A DNA stretch of 20,127 nucleotides. It comes from CAYNJF01 sp964351745 (GTDB taxonomy: Bacteria > Pseudomonadota > Gammaproteobacteria > Berkiellales > Berkiellaceae). The notes beneath the pieces are model-generated. The model searched no databases. It was given only the letters and a program-made list of their open reading frames with translations, and was not told the DNA's origin. The stretch lies in NCBI GenBank assembly GCA_964351745.1, contig CAYGPI010000052.1:1-20127 (forward strand), read 5' to 3'. A program made the translations under genes and the position numbers. Shown one piece after another: positions 14,233 to 20,127 of the stretch. Numbering within the stretch: the first letter of the stretch is position 1; each line of letters starts with the position of its first letter.

Positions 14233-17200
14233 TGCCAGATTTTAGTCAATGTTTACTTAAAGATGAGTTTGCATTAAACCAAGCATGGAAGCGCTTAAGC
14301 GCGATTGATGATAGCCAATCTAAGGCAGCTGCTCAGAAGGTCTTTGATGAAAAATTAAAGTTAGCTCAGGAAGCCTATCAAGTCAGAATGAGTAAGGACG
14401 TCACGATTGAATATCCAAGGTTGCCAATATCTGAGGCAAAGGATTTAATCTTAGAGACCATTCGTACCAATCAGGTGACTATCATCGCGGGTGAAACGGG
14501 CTCTGGTAAAAGTACACAATTAGCTAAAATGTGTTTATCTTTAGGACGAGGAGCGCGTGGTTGGATAGGTCATACGCAGCCAAGGCGGTTAGCTGCACGA
14601 GCGATAGGTGATAGAGTTTCATCAGAGCTTCAAGAGACGTTAGGTGAGACAGTCGGGTACAAAGTTCGTTTTCATGATAACGTGCAACCTACCACTCGTA
14701 TTAAATTGATGACCGATGGTATCTTGCTTAATGAAGTTCAGTTTGATAAGCATTTGCTTCAGTACGATACTATTATCATTGATGAAGCTCATGAGCGCAC
14801 ACTAAACATTGATATTTTGCTTGGTCTTCTTAAAAAGATATTGGCTAAACGTTCTGATTTGAAAGTTATTGTTACTTCAGCCACCATAGAGTTAGAAGCT
14901 TTTTCAAAATTTTTTAATGATGCGCCAATTATTCAAGTACCAGGACAGTTGTTTCCTGTTGAAACTTTCTTTATGGAAAGAGAGTCGGGCGAAGATTTTT
15001 TCTCGCATTTAACGAGAGCTATTGATAGAGCCTTTCATGAAACAACTCGTGATATCCTAGTTTTTCTAAGTGGAGAAGGCGAAATATTTTCCGCACAAAA
15101 AATACTTAAGCGAATTTACTTAGATACAGTTGAGCTATGTCCTTTATTTGCTAAGCTTAATTTAAATGATCAGCGCAAAATATTTACACCAGGTAAGCGC
15201 AGACGAATTATATTAGCAACTAATGTTGCAGAGACATCTTTAACTGTCCCAAATATTTCAGCTGTGATTGATTCGGGCGTGGCAAGGATAAGTCGATATA
15301 ATTATAAAACTAAGATACAGCGGTTACCTATTGAGGCTATATCGAAAGCTTCGATCACGCAGCGAACTGGGCGAGCAGGTCGATTATCGAGCGGATCTTG
15401 TTATCGACTCTTTAGTTTAGAGGATTTTGAGAGCCGAAGCGCTTATAGTGATCCAGAAATTCAGAGAACTAATTTAGCGCAGGTTGTTCTACAGATGTCG
15501 CAATTAGGGATCCACGATCTCTCACATTTTGAGTGGCTAGATCCACCTGAGCGACGTCATATCACAGATGCGATTAAACAGTTGGAGCGTCTAGAGGCTT
15601 TAGAGAAAGGTGCTTTAACGAAGTTGGGAGCAAAAATGGCTCGGATGCCATTAGAGCCAAAACTATCTAAAATTCTTATATCGGCTTCTAAGCAACATTG
15701 TCTAGAAGAGATTTTAATCATTGTTAGTGGTCTGTGTATTCAAGATCCAAGAGAATATCCTAAGGATGCTTTAGAGCGCGCCCAAGAGCTTCATCGAGTT
15801 TATAAAGATTTAAGCTCGGATTTTCTTTCTTGGGTTAATTTGTGGCAGCACTTACACCACTTAAAGTCAGACTTATCTTCCTCCGCTTTTAGAAAGCATT
15901 GTCAAAAGAACATGATTCACTTTGTTCGGTTTCTTGAGTGGCGAGATGTTTATCATCAATTAAAGAAAGTTTGTTTGAAAATGAAATTTCAAATCAATAC
16001 GACCGAAGCTACCTATGAGCAGATCCATAAAGCCCTTTTAACGGGTTTGTTTGAAACGGTTGGGTTGTTGGATCATGAAAAGGGGCACTATGATGGCGCA
16101 CGCGCTGTAAAATTTTTGATTCCAAAACAGTCGCTTAAAAAAAAGCCAAAGTGGATCATGGCTTTTCATTTCATTGAAACCAAGAGAGTTTTTGCGAGCA
16201 CTTGTGCCAAAATTGAGCCAGTATGGATAGAGCAGACGGTCCGTCATCTGTGTAAATATGAATCAGGTGAGCTTTTTTGGGAGCCATCTAGTGGTTATGT
16301 CAAGATCTACGAAAAAGTTAGTTTTTTTGGGCTGGTGATAGCTTCTAGAAGGCAGGGTAAAATTACTCAGGCTCAGTACCTTGAAGCTAGTCAGATTTTT
16401 ATTGAGCAAGCGTTGGTTGATGTGATCTTGCCGCAATATGCTTTCGTTCGACATAATGCAGATAAGGTAAATTATTTAATTCAATTAGAGGAGCGGCGTA
16501 GAAAGCTTGGTAGCTTGTTTGATAAACATGCTTTGATTGCTCATTATCAACACGTTTTACCAGAATCTGTCAATTCACTCATTGCTTTAGATGCTTGGAT
16601 CAAAGAGCATGGCGATGAGGCTTTAAGAGTTGCTCAAACAGCGATTTCATTTGAAACTGACTTGGTTTCGATTGAGCGAGATTATCCAGATCAGTTGGCC
16701 TTGAGTGGTTTTGCTTTGAACTTATCGTATAAATTTGATTTGTCTGATGAGGATGATGGGGTCACATTAGACATTCCTGTGAATTTACTTGCTATGATTC
16801 GCCATCATGATTTTAGCTGGGGGATCCCAGGGTTTGTACAAGATAAAATAACCTGGTATTTGGAAAAATTAGATAAAACGTTACGTCGGCGATTACCTAC
16901 TTTGAAGCAATGTGTTTCACAGTTGATGCTTGATTTAGATCGGTCTCTTCCTTTTGTTGAGGCTTTAAAAAAGGGATTGTTAGATTTATACGACCTTCAA
17001 GTGCCGATCCTAATGTTGGAGGGCATCAGCGAGCCCAATGATCTAACCTTTCTTTTTAGAGTCTTGGATGAGGGCAAAGTCCTAGATCAAGATAGAGATT
17101 TTTTGCAACTTGTAGATAGGATGGCTTCCTGGATACCAGATGAGGATAGTGTTTTTGTTGCTCAAAAAAACTGTATTGCTTGGTCGTTTGGTGATTTACC

Positions 17201-18017
17201 AAAACAAATGAACAAAAAAGTGGACAATCATGTCGTCACGATGTTTCCTGCTTTAGTTGACAAAAGCACTTTTGTTAATGTTGAGCTTTTTAGTGATCCA
17301 ACCTTAGCAAAGGTTAGTCATGGGTTAGGATGTACTCGATTAGCCATGCTCTTGGATCAAAAGCGAGCTAGTTCTCTCAAAAAGAACATGAATCATAGAG
17401 ACTGGTTTAAAAAAAATATCAGTCAATTTTTAGATTATGATCAGTTTTTTGATGATATTATGTTTGTTTCATATCGAGATACTTATTTTGGAAGTGATCG
17501 TGAGATTCGTTTGCAAAAAGATTTTGATGACACGTTAATCGCTTCAAGGTTGAAAGTGCCAGTGGTTCTTGAGCAGCTTGTGCAGATTCTTTATAACGTT
17601 TTTAGGCAGTTGCAGCAAGTTAAGTTGCAATTTATAAAAATTAAGAGGACAAAGCAAAAGGAGTTTCCAAAAAACGTTAAAGATATTGAGCGACAGATCG
17701 ATGCTTTGATCTATGTTGGATTTGTGTCATCTGTGCCTATGGAGTGGTTACTAAGATACCCACATTATCTGAAAGCTCTATCTGTTAGAATGGAGAAATT
17801 TCTAGATAATCCAGGACAAGATACAGCGCGATTTAAGACAGTTCTGCCACTCGTGGAGCAATATGAAGCATTGTCTGTAGGTAGACAAGATGAAGCATGT
17901 TTGGAGTATCGTTGGTTAATCGAAGAATACAGAATCACAGTTTTCGCGCAACCCATGAAATCAAAGCGACCCATTTCTTCTCAAAAAATGAAACAGTGGT
18001 TAAGGGCGCTACATTGA
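14229..18017 (+). CDS. hrpA: ATP-dependent DEAH-box RNA helicase HrpA
   Basis: HrpA is a large cytoplasmic DEAH helicase acting on RNA and ribosomes; E. coli HrpA has 1300 residues and this one 1262. Motifs in order are Walker A GETGSGKST (88-96), TQPRRLAARA (motif Ia), DEAH (185-188), the SAT motif TSATIE near 217, LVFLSGEGEI, LATNVAETSLTVPNI, and motif VI QRTGRAGR near 387. The winged-helix/HA2 and OB regions follow, then the long C-terminal domain specific to bacterial HrpA. I use ATG 14229, which overlaps the M61 stop codon (ATGA); ATG 14232 is equally possible and the TTG at 14214 unlikely. Several A8 runs occur (for example 16137-16144) but the frame is intact. The 3' end overlaps the start of a prepilin gene by 22 bases. 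Confidence 0.96.
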   Translation: MMPDFSQCLLKDEFALNQAWKRLSAIDDSQSKAAAQKVFDEKLKLAQEAYQVRMSKDVTIEYPRLPISEAKDLILETIRTNQVTIIAGETGSGKSTQLAKMCLSLGRGARGWIGHTQPRRLAARAIGDRVSSELQETLGETVGYKVRFHDNVQPTTRIKLMTDGILLNEVQFDKHLLQYDTIIIDEAHERTLNIDILLGLLKKILAKRSDLKVIVTSATIELEAFSKFFNDAPIIQVPGQLFPVETFFMERESGEDFFSHLTRAIDRAFHETTRDILVFLSGEGEIFSAQKILKRIYLDTVELCPLFAKLNLNDQRKIFTPGKRRRIILATNVAETSLTVPNISAVIDSGVARISRYNYKTKIQRLPIEAISKASITQRTGRAGRLSSGSCYRLFSLEDFESRSAYSDPEIQRTNLAQVVLQMSQLGIHDLSHFEWLDPPERRHITDAIKQLERLEALEKGALTKLGAKMARMPLEPKLSKILISASKQHCLEEILIIVSGLCIQDPREYPKDALERAQELHRVYKDLSSDFLSWVNLWQHLHHLKSDLSSSAFRKHCQKNMIHFVRFLEWRDVYHQLKKVCLKMKFQINTTEATYEQIHKALLTGLFETVGLLDHEKGHYDGARAVKFLIPKQSLKKKPKWIMAFHFIETKRVFASTCAKIEPVWIEQTVRHLCKYESGELFWEPSSGYVKIYEKVSFFGLVIASRRQGKITQAQYLEASQIFIEQALVDVILPQYAFVRHNADKVNYLIQLEERRRKLGSLFDKHALIAHYQHVLPESVNSLIALDAWIKEHGDEALRVAQTAISFETDLVSIERDYPDQLALSGFALNLSYKFDLSDEDDGVTLDIPVNLLAMIRHHDFSWGIPGFVQDKITWYLEKLDKTLRRRLPTLKQCVSQLMLDLDRSLPFVEALKKGLLDLYDLQVPILMLEGISEPNDLTFLFRVLDEGKVLDQDRDFLQLVDRMASWIPDEDSVFVAQKNCIAWSFGDLPKQMNKKVDNHVVTMFPALVDKSTFVNVELFSDPTLAKVSHGLGCTRLAMLLDQKRASSLKKNMNHRDWFKKNISQFLDYDQFFDDIMFVSYRDTYFGSDREIRLQKDFDDTLIASRLKVPVVLEQLVQILYNVFRQLQQVKLQFIKIKRTKQKEFPKNVKDIERQIDALIYVGFVSSVPMEWLLRYPHYLKALSVRMEKFLDNPGQDTARFKTVLPLVEQYEALSVGRQDEACLEYRWLIEEYRITVFAQPMKSKRPISSQKMKQWLRALH

Positions 18018-18226
18018 TAGAGGCTTTGTTAAGTCTATTATATTTGAGCTTGATTGGCCTTGCTTGTGCAATATCAAGTTTGGACGGGCTCAAATCATCT
18101 AAGCAAACTTTGCAATCCTATCAAGAAAAAAGAAGTGAAATATTTCTTAGAGAAAAAGAGGCTCTTAGGCATTCACCTTTTTATATTTACTTTTCCCTTA
18201 AACAATCCACAAAGCCTAGCGAATAG
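17996..18226 (+). CDS. pilV: Short type IV prepilin, PilV-like minor pilin
   Basis: The reading frame contains a textbook class III prepilin start, KG|ATLIEALLSLLYLSLIGLA. PilD would cleave after the Gly; Glu5 is present and a hydrophobic helix of about 20 residues follows. GTG 17996 gives leader MVKG and a 76-residue protein, which is the start that overlaps hrpA least. It lacks a Shine-Dalgarno. A TTG at 17912 preceded by GGAG, or ATG at 17897, would add a leader of over 30 residues deep within hrpA. The mature part is only about 72 residues, far shorter than usual PilV (about 130-180). No other frame continues it, so it may be a reduced pilin or a degraded one. Position before pilW-, pilX- and pilY1-like genes supports PilV; symbol by context. 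Confidence 0.65.
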   Translation: MVKGATLIEALLSLLYLSLIGLACAISSLDGLKSSKQTLQSYQEKRSEIFLREKEALRHSPFYIYFSLKQSTKPSE

Positions 18227-18265
18227 CCTTTACATTGTATCAATATTAATTTCTTAGAGCTATTC
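18221..18265. repeat. Inverted repeat at the end of the pilV-like gene
   Basis: GAATAGC (18221-18227) and GCTATTC (18259-18265) are perfect inverted arms separated by 31 A/T-rich bases. The left arm contains the pilV stop codon. The loop is too long for a classic terminator. The rest of the gap 18227-18358 holds no gene; a weak promoter before pilW is possible there, but no hexamer pair convinces. Confidence 0.25.
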
Positions 18266-18345
18266 TTGGTTGTTATGACTTTATTTAGCACAAAAGATTA
18301 TCCCTTGTTTTGATTTTTTCATCAGGTTACCTTTGGACTCTTGAG

Positions 18346-18350
18346 GGAGG
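18346..18350 (+). promoter_or_regulatory. Strong ribosome binding site selecting a TTG start for pilW
   Basis: GGAGG lies eight bases before TTG 18359, followed closely by a second purine run (AAGG, 18351-18354). No in-frame ATG exists before the prepilin motif; ATGs at 18363 and 18366 are out of frame. The site therefore decides for a UUG start. Confidence 0.6.
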
Positions 18351-18358
18351 AAGGTGTC

Positions 18359-19297
18359 TTGCATGATGATCTTAAAGGTTTTACTTTGGTAGAGTTACTT
18401 ATGTCGTTGATTATGGCTGGGTTCATCATGCTGGGGATGATGTCTTGTTTTTTGTTAGTCAAAAAAAATTATATTTCCCAACGCTATTTTTCACAAATGC
18501 AACTCAATCAAATGGTTCTTTCAAGGCATTTAGATAAAAGTCTCTTAAACGCAGGACACCTCGGGTGTGTTTCTTTGGGGCATCATCTTAATTACATGAA
18601 TGAGATTGAGTTTATTCATGAGCATCTTGGAGGTGGCGCCATACAAGTGATACAAAAAAGCGTTTTACTTAAGCTTCTCTCAAGTAAAAGAGATACATTT
18701 TTTAGAATGAAAAAAGGGAGCAGCGCGCTTTGGACAAAGACCATGGCAGAGCGTTTTTCTATACACAAGGGCATCGATTGGAGCCATGGAGCCATACAGA
18801 TAAATGGCCAGCCGAATTGGAAAAGAGGAGATCTATTTATTGTAGCAGATTGTTCGCATCTTGCCATTTTGACCTATGTGAAAACTTTAAAATGTGTGGA
18901 TGATGAGAGGCAGGTATGTACGGTTTCATTTGAACCGTTGAAAGAAAAGTCTAGGTATGAATTTCAACCGACCGCATTAGTTGGGCGTCTTAAATCTGAA
19001 ATTTTCTTTATCTCAGACTCACAGCGAATCGATACGCATCAAAACCCTATATGGTCACTTTATAAAGCAGAATTGGGTAGACATAGCATGGAGTTGTTGA
19101 GTGGATTAAAAGGCTGGGAGTTTGAAGTGAAGACAAAAAGTGCTCGTGATGATTGGGCCCCTGCTATCGATCTAAATCAAGACATTCTGGCTGTCTTAGT
19201 CAAGGCAGATTTTTACTCGGTAGAGAATGAGTGTCTTTTTCTAAATCGAAGCGACTCAAGATTTGAGCAAGCATGGGCGATTAGGCATTGGGCATGA
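18359..19297 (+). CDS. pilW: Type IV minor pilin PilW-like
   Basis: This 312-residue prepilin has leader MHDDLKG and mature start FTLVELLMSLIMAGFIMLGM, with Phe1 and Glu5 as required for PilD cleavage, N-methylation and pilus assembly. The globular part follows the PilW pattern, including a long C-terminal segment with LKGWEFEV and DILAVLVKADFYS near the end, and several cysteines (CVSLGHH, ADCSHL, LKCVDDERQVC) that could form disulphides. Length is within the PilW range. The start is a TTG with a strong upstream GGAGG. The leader is unusual in having two Asp and a single Lys, where basic residues predominate in most prepilins. The stop overlaps the next gene by ATGA (19294-19297). Role: subunit of the minor-pilin priming complex with PilV, PilX and PilY1. 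Confidence 0.82.
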   Translation: MHDDLKGFTLVELLMSLIMAGFIMLGMMSCFLLVKKNYISQRYFSQMQLNQMVLSRHLDKSLLNAGHLGCVSLGHHLNYMNEIEFIHEHLGGGAIQVIQKSVLLKLLSSKRDTFFRMKKGSSALWTKTMAERFSIHKGIDWSHGAIQINGQPNWKRGDLFIVADCSHLAILTYVKTLKCVDDERQVCTVSFEPLKEKSRYEFQPTALVGRLKSEIFFISDSQRIDTHQNPIWSLYKAELGRHSMELLSGLKGWEFEVKTKSARDDWAPAIDLNQDILAVLVKADFYSVENECLFLNRSDSRFEQAWAIRHWA

Positions 19298-19647
19298 AGT
19301 TTCATCGTGGCTCAAGTTTGGTGGTTGTGTTAATGACAGGTAGTTTAATTTGCTTTTTCTTATTGGCGATTTGGCAGCTTGAATGGATAGGGCGCAGCTC
19401 TTTAGCTAACGACAATCAGAGGTTAATGATTCGATTATCTCATGAGCTTGAGATTTTAATGCAAGAAGAAGTTTTTATGGCGTCAACAGCTTTCGAAAAG
19501 TTGTCGCTTTACGACTGGATTGACTTTGTACCTGATACCTTACATTTTGGTGAAAAATTTGGTGTTGATTATTTTTTGCTTCATAGCAATGAAGACGATG
19601 AACATCGACGTTTGTTTGTTGTTCAAAGTGTGAGGCTTCATGGATGA
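19294..19647 (+). CDS. pilX: Small PilX-like minor pilin
   Basis: This 117-residue protein begins MKFHRG|SSLVVVLMTGSLICFFLLAIWQ, a prepilin-like leader followed by a hydrophobic helix. Position 5 of the mature protein is Val, not Glu, as expected for PilX/GspK-like subunits that cap the minor-pilin complex. The AVLVVSL-like sequence is typical of the PilX N-terminal domain. The soluble part is short (about 85 residues), whereas PilX proteins are usually near 170-190, so the globular domain is reduced. ATG 19294 overlaps the pilW stop codon and its own stop overlaps the following start, so three genes are translationally linked. The TTG at 19288 is a less likely start. Identity rests on the N-terminus and on position between pilW and pilY1. 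Confidence 0.65.
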   Translation: MKFHRGSSLVVVLMTGSLICFFLLAIWQLEWIGRSSLANDNQRLMIRLSHELEILMQEEVFMASTAFEKLSLYDWIDFVPDTLHFGEKFGVDYFLLHSNEDDEHRRLFVVQSVRLHG

Positions 19648-20127
19648 GTAAGTTATTTTTGATCCCTCTTTGTTTAGGGATATTTTGTTTCAGTACTGGA
19701 ATAGAGTGTTCTACTCTAAGTATTCAAGACCAACAGCAATCTTCGTTGATTGTTGAGTCTTCTGGTGTGGTTGTGGGGCCGAATTTACCACGCTATGTTT
19801 TTAAGGAAAACACAGGTCAATTGAGCACATCATATTTCTCATTTTTGTCAAGAAAGCAACAATCTAAGTCTATTATTTATATAATTCGTGGTAACTATCT
19901 CTGTGGTTATGAACCAAATGAGTCAACAGAGGTTTTGGCCTATCTATTGCCGTTTGAGTCTGATGGTCTTCAGTCATATTTAACATCAAGTTTAATCTAT
20001 GAGTACGGTCATTGGAAAGAAATTGTGCTGGGTATGGTTGGCTTTACTCTTTTTATCTTTGATTTGCAAAGTCGTGATATCAAGTGGACACTGACACTAG
20101 AAGATAGAGCTTACTCTAAACCTATGG
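19644..20127 (+). CDS. pilY1: PilY1-like type IV pilus protein, N-terminal part (cut by window edge)
   Basis: The frame opens at ATG 19644, overlapping the pilX stop (ATGA), and stays open for 161 codons to the end of the window. A signal peptide is likely (MSKLFLIPLCLGIFCFSTG). From about residue 72 the sequence tracks the PilY1 beta-propeller: IIYIIRGNYLCGYEPNE corresponds to the family's vGANDGmLHaFda block, EVLAYLLPFES to the eLfaYvP block, and HWKEIVLGMVGFTLFIFDLQ to the WktvLVGGlgaGGkg-ALD block. The similarity is weak at single residues but correct in order and spacing. The propeller starts within about 70 residues of the N-terminus, so the long von Willebrand-like N-terminal region of Pseudomonas PilY1 is missing. 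Expected role: pilus-tip or assembly-priming factor. The C-terminal end is not in the window. Confidence 0.6.
   Translation, partial: MSKLFLIPLCLGIFCFSTGIECSTLSIQDQQQSSLIVESSGVVVGPNLPRYVFKENTGQLSTSYFSFLSRKQQSKSIIYIIRGNYLCGYEPNESTEVLAYLLPFESDGLQSYLTSSLIYEYGHWKEIVLGMVGFTLFIFDLQSRDIKWTLTLEDRAYSKPM

Noticed and set aside
16137..16144. A8 run in hrpA (and another near 17409) as a slippage site
   Set aside because: Runs of A of this length are common in A+T-rich genes at Lys codons, and the frame is intact; they carry much less signal than the G8 tract.
18054..18257. 67-codon frame overlapping the pilV-like gene, considered as its frameshifted continuation
   Set aside because: It reads through the pilV region in another frame but shows no pilin-like pattern and stops soon after, so it does not restore a longer PilV.
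1..20127. CRISPR arrays, tRNA or rRNA genes, insertion sequences, phage or toxin-antitoxin genes
   Set aside because: I saw no spaced direct repeats, no tRNA-like segments in the gaps, no transposase motifs and no terminal repeats; the gaps between genes are all short.

Overview
The window is A+T-rich bacterial DNA carrying gammaproteobacterial housekeeping genes: a full-length HrpA helicase, aerobic GlpD with GlpK, a YbaK-HDOD fusion and a type IV minor-pilin cluster. Two MFS transporters of a kind that is abundant in Legionellales-like intracellular gammaproteobacteria lie at the left edge. I infer a Legionella/Coxiella-like or related gammaproteobacterium, but the sequence does not fix the genus. 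I saw no tRNA, rRNA, CRISPR array, insertion sequence, phage gene or origin. The region looks like compact chromosome, with many stop/start overlaps.

Layout. (1) 1-1908, minus strand: two overlapping transporter genes. The downstream one is an MHS-family (ProP-like) symporter that runs off the left edge and is broken by a one-base frameshift. (2) 2139-3569, plus: a YbaK-domain plus HDOD-domain protein. (3) 3699-8464, plus: a tightly overlapping operon of a receiver-only response regulator, a TolC-like outer-membrane protein, a periplasmic adaptor, an ABC ATPase and a MacB/FtsX-type permease. Together these form a complete tripartite exporter. The adaptor gene holds an eight-G tract that could be a phase-variation switch. 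(4) 8510-9292, plus: a YafJ-type class II glutamine amidotransferase, preceded by a possible 14-codon leader ORF. (5) 9289-10815, minus: glpD, convergent with the amidotransferase. Their stop codons overlap inside a long near-perfect hairpin. (6) 10925-18017, plus: glpK, an M61 metallopeptidase with a PDZ domain, and hrpA, joined by ATGA overlaps. glpD and glpK diverge from a shared region holding an inverted repeat and an extended -10 promoter. (7) 17996-20127, plus: minor-pilin genes resembling pilV, pilW, pilX and pilY1. Several are unusually small, and the pilY1-like gene runs off the right edge.

How the genes work together. GlpK phosphorylates glycerol and GlpD oxidises glycerol-3-phosphate to DHAP, feeding glycolysis and the respiratory chain. 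Genes 4070-8464 should build an envelope-spanning ABC exporter, with the adjacent receiver protein as its probable signalling input; its kinase is not in the window. The pilV-W-X-Y1 genes would form the priming and tip complex of a type IV pilus.

The strongest points for a second look are the G8 tract in the adaptor gene, the reduced minor-pilin set with a PilY1-like protein that lacks the usual N-terminal region, the convergent-stop hairpin, and the loss of the fructose-1,6-bisphosphate loop in GlpK.
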